From Sycobia sp. Sy_11 (lineage: Eukaryota > Arthropoda > Insecta > Hymenoptera > Epichrysomallidae), in contig JACCIC010000035.1 in the NCBI GenBank assembly GCA_018907035.1, positions 744,001 to 808,000 on the forward strand: a stretch of 64,000 nt of DNA, written 5' to 3'. The notes beneath the pieces were generated by a model. That model made no database searches. It saw nothing but the letters and a program-made list of their open reading frames with translations, and had not been told where the DNA came from. Shown in pieces: positions 36,591-46,441 of this stretch. Both the position numbers and the translations under genes were made by a program. Every line of letters starts with the position of its first letter. Positions within the stretch are counted from its first letter, which is position 1.

Positions 36591-37825
36591 TTTCCTTTCC
36601 CCATTCACCGTGTGCGAGTCGAGAGCTGCGAGGAATAGTCGTGCATTCATTTTCATCAGCTTATTATACACGGTATTTAGAGCCATTACAATCGAATTTA
36701 TTAGGCAAAAATTTGACGTTCGCGGCGGGAGCTTGCCCGCGCTTTCCCACGCCAATCGCTCGTGCTGGCTGAGCGACGCGAACGCTGCCAGGAACGGCTT
36801 CCAGCGTCGATCTTCGAAGTGCCGTTCGAATCGAGGCGCCTTGCGGCTTTGGGTGCATATGTTAATCAACAATTTGACGTGGGGCAGATATTACCCCCCT
36901 CCCCCCTCCAATATCACCGCGGCCTCGTTAGATCGGGGCTGGGGCGCGTAAGCGCGCGCGCTTTCCCGCGCATCCCCGAGCTCTGATTTGCGAGTCGCGA
37001 GATCCCAGCTTTAGCGGAGCGACAATGGGAGACGATGGCTCGTGTCTCTCGGATACAACCTCGCCCTCTACCCTCTTTCCGAAGCCCGTGCCCCTCCTTC
37101 GCCCCCCCCCCCGTCGCTCGGAAGAGCGGCGACGAGGCCGACCGTTTCGACTTGCAAATATAATGCATACGGCGGTGGCTTCGAAATTTTCTCCCCCCCC
37201 CGAGCGGAGTTTCGTAAAAGGCGAAATCATTCGGGATTCCGCCGCGCCTGTAAATGGATCGACGCGCTCGGATCGGGGATGGCGGGAGGGGCGGGGGCGA
37301 GGCCGGTGGAAGGGCGCTGGGGCGTCGCGCCCGGAGTTTGGAAACGCTCGAATTGGATTCCCGACGCGATGAGACACCCCGCAGCCGCGATTCTACGCAT
37401 TGTCTCTCGGAATTCGGAAGCATGCAATCCGACGTAATGTGCATTTGGGGATGCACCCGTCGGCAATGGGCTTGCATACTAAACGCGCTCGTTCGGCTCC
37501 TTCTCCTGTCGGGGCCCCCGGGCCCGAGCCGTCGGTCCCGCAGCGGCGTAACGCGCCGAGACCTTTGCCCGGCGCAAATTGCCATAGACGACGCCGACGA
37601 CGTGTAGGAGGAGGCTCCCTCGGACGAATCCCGGAGGGCTGGTCGCGAGCTAAAATAAACCGTCGATGATGTAGAAGTTGCCCGGGACGGAGGGGAGGGG
37701 CGACGATGTCGACGCCGTAACGGCGCGAGCCGCCTGGTTTCTTACCGCGAATCACGCACGCCACTGCCCACAAATTGAATTCGCATAAGAAATCCATAAG
37801 GGAGCAAGCTTTGCCAATTATACCG

Positions 37826-37875
<50 letters not shown>

Positions 37876-38700
37876 GCGTTTTATCTCTCTACCTATTCCT
37901 GACTACTTTTTATGCCTTTGATCGCTCGGGCGTCAAAAGTCGCTCGAGTTCTCTGCCTCCCAGGGCTCTCTCGCAGTAGCACTCGATATCTCCTTCCTTC
38001 CTCCCTCTCTTCCCTCCCTCGTTCGCTCTCTCCCGCCTTCTATCGCTCCGCGCGTCCTTTGCGGCCAAGTTCAATCGGAAAAGCAAATCTTCGTCCCGTC
38101 GCGAAAGCCTCGACGATATACGAGAATTAGGAAAAGGGCGGGTGGGGAGGGGGGCTCGATAAATTCGTCAGACGGCGAGTTAGGATTACGTCGGGGCTTA
38201 ATTCCCGATAAGTAGGTGAATATTTGAACGACGGTACGTCGAGAGATCAGCGATGCGATCAATCGCAGCGGCGCGACTCTTTTTGATCCTTCGACTTTTT
38301 TTTCCCGCTTTCTCCCGTCGTTGGAGTCTTTGAGTTTTTGGCTTTGCTGCTGGTTATTAAGTTGAAACATATGGCATTCCGCTGTTTTTTGCTAAAACTC
38401 GCCCGGTGAGATCACTTTTCATCTGTTAATGAAAAAAAAAACAATCAGTTTTCGCGCAATCCATTCTAATACTGACAACTATAATCTACTTATTTAAAAG
38501 TTAATTATTTATTTAATAAAATAACATCATGATTAGTGCATGGTATGTTACTAAAAATGAAATAATGAGAATAACTGACCTAATTAATCTTCGGGTATTG
38601 CATTGAAGCTTCGCCAGTTCATATGTTTCGCTATTGCGTGAAAACTAGATAATGCTTGCGAGACTACTTAATATTTTTTCTATACAAAGGGGATCGCCGT
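36591..38700. other. GC-rich block with long CT tract, then short AT-rich block
   Basis: 36591-38390 is GC-rich with CG alternation near 36949-36960, C-runs at 37106 and 37190-37201, and the CT tract at 37830-37873. Up to five frames per strand overlap at 36914-37607. 38391-38700 is AT-rich and empty. Confidence 0.65.
37830..37873. repeat. (TC)n microsatellite
   Basis: Forty-four bases of TC repeat, one of the longest pure dinucleotide pyrimidine tracts here; the minus-strand frame through it is Arg-Glu. Confidence 0.95.
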
Positions 38701-38828
38701 TAGCGTATACGAATGAAATGGCCCGTGGAACATCGGGCGTCCCCAATAATATTACGTATTCCTCGACTGGCTCGACTCCAATCCCGTTCCATCGCGCGGG
38801 ACTTTCTTATGGAGGGTAAGCAAAGAGT

Positions 38829-38857
38829 ATACACACACACGCCCATACACAAAGATA

Positions 38858-38937
<80 letters not shown>

Positions 38938-38941
38938 CACG
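38829..38941. repeat. compound (AC)n/(TA)n microsatellite array
   Basis: AC at 38829-38840, TA at 38860-38887, AC at 38887-38901, TA at 38901-38915, and TA again at 38917-38937 after a single C. The repeated switching between AC and TA gives more than 110 bases of almost pure purine-pyrimidine alternation. Confidence 0.95.
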
Positions 38942-40352
38942 CATATCCGTCTATTCGACTAGCAATCGATATTTTCATTAGTCCCTTCGTATAATAATTC
39001 GACTTCGGAGGGTGCGATTAAATGCACACAGCACCCCCGCCTGATACGTTGTATATACGTTCTATCTGACAGTAATATATTGCTTCAGTAGATTTATCAT
39101 CGAATAATCATAATATGCTTATTATTGCGCTATAAATAAATGTTTGGCAGGTCAGTCACTAGGTTGATTAACTATATAGGGAGATAAGCGTGGAAAATCA
39201 AACTATATATATATAGACAGTGAGAGTTCGAAGGTCAGGGCTGCGAGCATTCGTCGAATACGTAGTCTCGTTACGTATATATACGTATATATAGGGAGCG
39301 CGTGGCAGAGAGGAAATAGAAGAAGAAAAAACGAACGACCGCTGCGTCCGAAGGAATCGACGCGCAGCAGCGGCGGCAACATCCCTTTTATCCCGCCCAA
39401 TCGTTCGCGATGCTACACATCGGCCGGCTCGGTTTACAAGGCCACAAATCTCTCGGCGGCTCGGTGTAACCCCCTCGCCGCGGGCGATTTAACGGCTTTT
39501 CCGGGGGATTCGGGGATTTGAGGGATCCGCCGAACAACGGCAGAACTCTTTCGTATCAATCGGCAAATTCCACGGGGAGCTAAAGATCGATAGAACGGCC
39601 GGAAACAGCTACGACGACGGCCGCGCCGCTATTAATTCTCCGCGCGACCTATCCAAAACGTTGTGTTTTCGAGTTCCGTTCTTAACGCAACCGTATTATT
39701 TCGATGAATTACCATTGATTGGGGAGGAACCGTGCGAACAATAGAATATAATGTAGTAATTGTGAAAAAAAATTGAAAAAAGCAGTTTTTAAAGCACTAC
39801 TGCTATATACCAAAAACACGTCAATTAATATTTGGAATTATTATAAAATACTTTTTTTGAAGACTATGAGGAAGTAACTCGATAAAAGCGCAGAGAAAAA
39901 ATATACTCAGTTTGCCTTGAATTTTTATTAAAGGCTATCTTTATTCCATGTTAATAGACATCTTTAGAATAACTTATATACTTAAAACATTGCGCCTAAA
40001 ATGTACATACATATATGTATCCAGTATCATATTCCTCTGAAAGAAGTACTTCGCTGTTAAGTGGAAAATGTAAATTCGTTTTGCTTAAGATTCTCATCTG
40101 ATCCAATATTTCGACCTCTAGTGGATGTTAGTGTAAAATATTATTTACATACTGTTTTTCATCCTCGCGTCAACAAGTTTTATGATTCACTTAACATTAA
40201 TGATGCTTTTCTTGTAACTCACAATTGTTTTTGATAGATTTTAATTTCAAATCTAATAAATTTATTTTAAATATTAATTTCGTCCGCTAAAGAATTGGTT
40301 ACGTGGCTTCTATATTAGAATACGGTGTGATTCAAGTACTATTTCATATTAA

Positions 40353-40607
40353 TTAATCTGATTTTCGAGTACGAAAGAATCGGTAGATTTTAATTTCGTT
40401 AGTAACCTTAGAGAGCCAGTTAAAATTGTCAAGTAATTTCCGCAATTTTTCCGAACGAGATGCCATGACATTTCTCAATCTAATCGGAAGCATTTTTGCG
40501 TAGGCTTTCTCTGTATTTCTGTATTCATACGATGGCGGTAAATAATTTATCTGAAAAGCCGAAGAGTAAACAAAATGTTTATTTGGATCGAGATCAAGAT
40601 TTTGCAT
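40353..40607 (-). other. weak exon or small-ORF candidate, minus strand
   Basis: An ATG-started frame of 84 codons lies in DNA of roughly 36% GC. The predicted product is hydrophilic, mixed in charge, with a Leu-Pro-Pro segment near residue 27 and a basic C-terminus; it contains no domain I recognise. Read on the minus strand, a pyrimidine-rich stretch ends in GGCTTTTCAG at codons 15-18, a good splice-acceptor form, so the coding part could instead be an exon starting just after it. No matching strong donor is seen. Chance is a serious alternative given how much AT-rich DNA the window has. Confidence 0.15.
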
Positions 40608-42403
40608 AAATTTTACTTTTTACAACTTTGTATTTATAGCGAGGAGGTATAAATCTAATAGAAAATAGGTGGGTTATTGCCATAAAGTTCCTCGCCGTCG
40701 CCGTGCCGGGCGCAAACTCCCGGCTCGTCGAGTGTAATATTTCGCGCCGAAGCATCCATTCGACGAAGCGACCGTCGGCGTCGGGGCAACCGACGCGAGC
40801 GGGAAATCGCACTCTGAATAATTTCCAATATAACAAGTTCCAATAGCTATTAGCCAAGTCGTCTTGAATTCGTTCGAGAAATTTCGCCGGCGAGCTCCCG
40901 CGCGCTCGTGCCCTACCCGAGTCCCCCATCCCCCCTCCCCCCCGCCGCCCGGCTCACGGCTCCCGACTCCCGCGAAGTCTATTTCGAGGTGTCACGGGGA
41001 ATGGCTCCTATATCATTCGCGCTCTCGCGAGATCCACTTCGAAATTCCAATTTCACTGAAACACGAATATAGGTGAAAGCAGTTTGTCATGCGATTCACG
41101 GGCTTTTTCCCCCTCCCCGTCCACCCGTACGCGGAATTTCCTCGCGTATCTCATTTATTAGCCCGTCGCATACGTAGTCGGCGCTCTCCGAGACTCGGGC
41201 GCGCGTGGTTCTCGCGGTGCCGCGCGGATATTTTTTTTCCGGCCCCCCCCCCGTTCGACTTATCGGCGAATTAAATCGACTTCCCCGGATAGACGGAGAG
41301 GCAGAGTCGGGACGGCGGGGGGGGGGGAGAACGAGCCACCGCGGGCGCAGGTAGCGGGGCGAACGGCGAGCGAGCGCTCCCGGCCTGAATCTCGAAGATT
41401 GGCGGCGCGTCGCTGACGGCGCTCGGCAAGCCGGGCGTGAAGATCGTCGCGCGCCAAGTCATCGGTTAAGTAGTTCGCGCCCTCCCTCCCCCCCCGCCAG
41501 CCCCGGCTCTGACGTCGCGTATTTTTTCCTTCGCGGAAGCGCCTAGGACAGCGATTATTATATAGCTAATTAATTATAATGAGCGCGAGAGGCGAATCGG
41601 CCCCGGCAGATCTACCTCGCCTTTCTTTTCCACTCTCGGGCCGCGTTGACGTTCATTAGGGGATGGCGCGGGGTGGGGGGGGGGCTTCCTGCGTCAGCCG
41701 AGAGGCGCAACCAGTCAGTCAATGCACCGGACGCAGCGCTCGTCGACTCTCCCGCAGAGCGCTCCGCCGTGCCGGGACGATCGCTCGGCAATTGCGCGCC
41801 CGCTCGCGTGAAATTAGCGTCCCGTGTCATTCGCGCGGCGAGTCTATGGGAAATCTCCCGGCGACGACGGCGTGCCCCGGCTGCGCGGAGCTCCGCGTTT
41901 CGATGCATTAATTGCCGGGGAGCTTCGTTCGCGCTTGCTCGCGCCGTAGCCGACGCGTTGCGCCGCTCCTCGCGAGTGCGCGCATCGAGGGAACGTCGTT
42001 GGAAGAAGGACGCGCTACAGCTGCGTTTTTATCACGTCCCTCGATAATACGTGGCGGTAATGAATTCGGTGCAGTCGTTCTTCAAATGCCGGATCGAAAT
42101 CCCCGCTTCGACACCCACTTTATTACAGGATCTTTATCATTTTTTAATGCATTCTAAATGTATGCATTTATAACTTACATGATTTCAGCTCCCTTGTTAA
42201 TTTTCAGCGACTGTAAAACTCTTCAGTTCCTACAAGTTAAATATTGATATTCATATTTTAAGTCTGATACTCAAAAGTAATTTTGATTTAATTATTTCAG
42301 AGTGTTTCAGTTTCATACTTCAGTTAAGCAGAAGCGATTGTAAATCGGGGTATTCAGACTGATATAATTACGTTCGATTGTTAAAATTAACAGTTTAATT
42401 TAG

Positions 42404-42446
42404 TTCCTGAGGATGAGCCGAACCGGTTCAAAATGTTGGACAGGAA
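42404..42446 (+). other. small structured motif, degenerate hammerhead-like
   Basis: TTCCTG at 42404-42409 and CAGGAA at 42441-42446 are complementary and close a 43-base segment. Inside are CTGAGGA at 42407-42413 (fits the hammerhead CUGANGA box), a stem GAGCC/GGTTC at 42415-42419 and 42425-42429 with loop GAACC, and then AAAA where the hammerhead needs GAAA. The expected cleavage triplet NUH is ACA here. Minimal hammerheads with this order occur in Penelope-like retroelements. As written the core lacks invariant bases, so at best it is a decayed ribozyme; an unrelated hairpin is possible. Confidence 0.3.
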
Positions 42447-42600
42447 GGTGATTCTAAATTTAAGGTGGTGCGGGGAGTCAGGTTGCCCTTTTCTAACATA
42501 GAATACTGCATTTATTATTTTTATTTTATTTGTATTTTTATTTGTATTTTATTATTAATTTAATTGAATTTTTTTAGAATTTTTAATATAATTTATTGTA

Positions 42601-42726
42601 GTAATAAGTTTTACTTCAGATTCTACGGGGCTGACTATAAACAAGGACAGTCTGACTGTCATTATTTTAGCTAATAGTAAGACAGATAAAAATATTTATT
42701 AATTTAATTCAGAACAGTCGACATAA
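42601..42726 (+). repeat. dispersed repeat, copy C
   Basis: This third member of the family at 1091-1494 lies over 41 kb away. It shares, in order, CAGATTCT, a GGGGCTGA box, ATAAACAAGGACAGTCTG, CTGTCATTAT, AGACAG, ATTTATTAATTTAATTC and GTCGAC. It aligns better with copy A than with copy B after the TTAATTTAA element, including the GTCGAC. There is no facing partner nearby. Flanks show no clear target-site duplication by eye. Confidence 0.8.
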
Positions 42727-43595
42727 GCAGAATTTTTAATTCTACAAATGTATTAATTCTACATCTTTTTAATTCTACATCTATCATGAATAATTTTTTT
42801 TTAACATAGACTTGAAAAAATTAGTTTCAATTAAAGCTCTCTACAATTTTAACAGTTTAATCCAATATTTTGTAAAAAATTTTATTTTTATATTCTAGTT
42901 TTTTACAACTACCTGCCTGCAAAATTCATATTTAAGCAGTGTACGAGTTCCGAATATTTAAAAATAATTAGTATATATTCTTGGCTCTTTTATCGCTGAA
43001 CAGTATATGTAAATAATGTAAAATGTAATGTAGAATAATAAGCATTTTGAGCTTGCAAAATATGTATTGTAATTGATATTATGCAGTATTCGACATGATA
43101 TATAGATATGCGCGAAAATGATCGTTCTACTTATTATACTAATAAATTTTTCTTACATGATTTCCTATACACATGCGCCCCGCCTCGTTTGCGCGAATAA
43201 AAAAGCCCGCGACCTCGGCCCAATTCCACATACGCAGGCAGCAACCAACAATGTGATAAATGTTAACGAGTGACCGGCATACGCGCGGTCGGCCGGACGC
43301 TCTAAATATTTCACGGGCTTTATTATCTGGACCTGAAGTATAAATGCGCGCGGGGGCCGCGCCGCTACCGAGGCGCATGGCTTATTGATGCTTCGAGGGA
43401 GGCGAAATAAATTCGGCGGACGGGGGGGAGGCGATCGGTCCGGCAGAGATCGATCGCCGTCCATCCTATCAGCGAGATTCCCAGGAGGGCCGAATCCCAT
43501 TGGCCGAGGCCAATCATCGATCTCGTTATCCTTATCGCCGGGGCATTATAATTCATCATTTTTCTTAAACTATCTAAACGCATCGCGCAAGATTT

Positions 43596-43955
43596 ATGAC
43601 TGCCCGAAATCTCTTTCATCGGCTCGGCTTCGCGTTCGATTCCTTTCTAATGATTTTTCATTATGTTTCTTCTCCAAATCTCATTTCCCCCCTCCCCCCT
43701 CTTCGCCCACCCCAGCAGAAGATACCGTTGGGAACTTATTCTTGGAACGCCGCGCGTTCGTCGCTGCACAAAACTGTGATCGATGCTGCGGAACGAGGTT
43801 CGTGCATATGTAAGTACAAAGTCTATCAAAAAATAAGCGAATGTCTCGTGGCAGCGAGTTGCGCGGGTGAAGTGAACATGAGAGACATTGAAGTTGAGCT
43901 TCGTGTCACGGGGGGAAGAATGTGGAAGTCAAATCGAGCGCCGATGCATTTCTGA
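43596..43955 (+). other. weak small-ORF candidate overlapping an exon-like segment
   Basis: An ATG-started frame of 119 codons has a hydrophobic segment near its N-terminus and a cysteine-containing C-terminal half. I recognise no family. Inside it, a pyrimidine-rich tract ends in CACCCCAG at 43715 and a consensus donor GTAAGTAC starts at 43810, framing a possible 94-base exon (43716-43809). The context before the ATG is T-rich and not favourable. Read either as unspliced ORF or as an exon; both are weak. Confidence 0.2.
43716..43809 (+). other. exon candidate A
   Basis: The upstream side has CTAAT (possible branch site, near 43648), a long C/T tract and AG at 43714-43715; the downstream side has GTAAGTAC, a near-perfect splice donor. 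One frame is open throughout (31 codons plus one base), one has a TGA, and the third is open. The first frame continues in phase into exon candidate B. This rests only on splice-site consensus. Confidence 0.25.
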
Positions 43956-44682
43956 AAATTCGTATTACTGTCTACGCATTCCCTACCTCTTTTTTAATCA
44001 GATTATCTTAAAGTTGAAAACAGTGTCTCTTTTGTATTTACTTAGATCTTGTTTTCCTGTTAATGTAGCTGAAGATTGATCATACCGGGCACATTTTAAG
44101 TTTTATGGAGAAGCGGGAGGTAATTTTAACGTATTCTACAATCATAATGAATATTCTATATTTTTTTATATTTTGAATAGAAAACATTTATAGTACATAT
44201 ATTATATCTATAATTCTATATTTTATTCGAATTGCACAGTGTCAATAATAGCACTTCGGCGACTAATCATAATATAGGACTTCACGGTGTCTAATAGATT
44301 TTGAAACAGGAAAAAATGCCTTCACTCTGCAGTTGAAAAATGCTCTGCACACTTTAATTAATTTCAGCTATTAAATTTTAGCAGGCTATGCAGAAAACTT
44401 TGTTTTATTGACTTTACGTTCCTTGAATTTAAATGTATTTTGTATGTATCATCTTTATAGATTTTTTCCCAGAAGCCAAGGTAAAAGTCTATAAATTATC
44501 TGTTAATTAAAAAAAATTTGTAAGAATCTTAACTACCCGAGCGCGTTACTAAAATTTCAGAACACTTTTAGTTATTATTATCCGACTATTCCTGAGATTA
44601 GGATTCTTCTCAGTTTCCATATTGTAAATGAACAGTATTCGAATTCTGAAACTGACTTTTTTCTATTGTCCCTTCCTTTCAG

Positions 44683-44864
44683 TCCTAAAACCGGACCATT
44701 CGAGAAAGTTTGATCCGGCACGTATGGAGCATTACATGCACACATATATTGCGGGAATCTGCGGTACCGCGAAAGTTTTGACAATAAATAATCGACATTC
44801 CTCCGGCCAAGACCGAGACAATATTTTCGCGAGGGGCTTATCTTTCGACGAACGCCCCATATAA
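44683..44864 (+). other. exon candidate B
   Basis: A textbook acceptor precedes it: CTGAC branch-like motif at about 44652, an unbroken pyrimidine-rich tract, then TTTCAG ending at 44682. The following frame is open for about 60 codons to a TAA at 44862-44864. Removing 43810-44682 (873 bases) would join candidates A and B in frame. An AATAAA lies within the frame at 44782-44787. No domain is recognised. Confidence 0.25.
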
Positions 44865-45466
44865 ACATCAATTCAATGTATGAAATCCGTCAAAATGAAT
44901 TTCGCCTGGAAGGCCCAGCGAACCCGCGGAAACGTGACGCGGTCTGTCATTTTTCTTCCCGCTGCGAATGCGATCTTGATGTGAAATATCGTTGTATTAT
45001 TGCTCGGGTGCGTCGCGTCGACGTCGTCTGCCGCGTCGGGCAGGAGCGGGGGAAGAGGCAGGGGGGATTTACGCGCTTATATTTTTCTTTTATTTTCCTC
45101 GGTTTTTTTTTCTCTCCTTTTACTCTCCTTCGGCGAAACGAAATATTTGTTGACAATAGTCGCGTTCCATTGTTTTTTTTACAACAAATCAGTACAGTCG
45201 TTAAATGTACGAAATAATATAAAGAAATACTTGATTTGTCCCGAGGGGGTCTTCTGATATTTCATTAAAAAATCGATTCATACAGAATGCGTGTTTAAAG
45301 TATTTATCGAAATTTTTATATCATTTGGAAGTGATAGGTGTATAATCAAGTAGGCATTCAGAATTTGATGTGTAGAGTGATCGCCTCAGCTATTAATGAT
45401 CAGATAGCTTCTCTAATCGCTCTCTTGTTAGATGAATGTCTGGCTGGACTTTACAATGCTAGCTAA

Positions 45467-45505
45467 AAATCCTAATATGATATTTTGAAAAAATCCTGAT
45501 ATGAT
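45467..45505 (+). repeat. 15-bp direct repeat, period 24
   Basis: AAATCCTAATATGAT at 45467-45481 and AAATCCTGATATGAT at 45491-45505 differ at one base. The intervening nine bases are A/T-rich. Confidence 0.85.
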
Positions 45506-46110
45506 GAAATTTGACTCCTCTCCAGTGTTATACGTTCGCGCGAGAGTTTCCCCTTAAAAAACGATTGGCCAGGGATCGAAATGTGAGAGAGCTCATGCTG
45601 AGAGAACTAAAAAACGCAAATTTTATGAAAATAGAAACGTATGGAGCTATAAATAGGTGTTCGCGTATAATGAGGTACAACTTATTTCTAAAAGCAAATA
45701 GTCGCAATACTTGAAACGAGGCTGTTTAAAGATTTTTTAAAAGTCTCGGATAACAACCAAAAAGAGACTATTCTTGTTCGTACTTTTCAGGACGAAGACA
45801 ATGTTATACCGTATAGTATTGCACATTAAAATTTTTAATTTTGTAATTGTAAAATGAATTGTAAGCAATATAAAACTAATATATTTGATTTTTTTTATAT
45901 CAGATATAACATAAGGTTATACTGTTTCAAATCGTTTTTGACAGAGATGAAACTTCGTATTTTTAAATTGTAACATCTACAGAGTAAGCCGGAATTTCTG
46001 TGTTTATTTTCAGAGCATTTGGAATTTATATCAGAGAGACACTATTGAATCAATGCAAAGGCAGAATTCATTATTGTAAAAACCGTAACGCGCCTTCAAT
46101 GAGATCGAAA

Positions 46111-46402
46111 AATCGATTGCAATAGATGTCGGCGTTGAATAACAGGAAGGGGAATCAATAGCGGGACATACGCCTCTTGCACTGGAGTTGCTCCATAATG
46201 TCAATTGGCTTAGTGGCTTTCTGAAGCTGCTCGCTCTATATGCGTGCTTCTGTGTGCCTTTGTGTGTGTGTCCTGGCAGGGGAGAGTCGCGCGGCTCTAA
46301 GTTCGCGACCGCTCGATCGTTTTATTGGCCCCGATGATTCTTGCGAATTCGCCCTGTCGCTTCCACAGCTGCGGTGCTTTCTGCCCTCTAGAATACCGGC
46401 GA

Positions 46403-46441
<39 letters not shown>

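Larger units (their letters stand above)
38701..40640. other. mixed block with CA/TA array, then AT-rich block
   Basis: 38701-39720 is of intermediate composition with the compound CA/TA array at 38829-38941, the 16-base palindrome TACGTATATATACGTA at 39272-39287, and a TATAAATA at 39131 with no well-placed initiator. 39721-40640 is AT-rich and includes the 84-codon minus frame at 40353-40607. Confidence 0.65.
40641..43150. other. GC-rich block, then AT-rich block with repeat-family copy
   Basis: 40641-42120 is GC-rich with C-runs near 40930 and 41242-41252 and G-runs at 41316-41328 and 41671-41684; its frames overlap and are Arg/Ala/Ser-rich. 42121-43150 is AT-rich and carries the hammerhead-like motif (42404-42446), a T/A-rich TTTTATTTG-type stretch (42515-42560) and repeat copy C (42601-42726). 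TTAATTCTACAT-like units recur at 42735-42783. Confidence 0.65.
43151..46110. other. GC block, AT block, mixed block, AT block with exon-like signals
   Basis: 43151-43970 is GC-rich and contains the candidate frame at 43596-43955. 43971-44690 is AT-rich. 44691-45190 is intermediate. 45191-46110 is AT-rich with a 15-base direct repeat at 45467-45481 and 45491-45505 (AAATCCTNATATGAT). Apart from the exon candidates no gene is visible. Confidence 0.6.
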
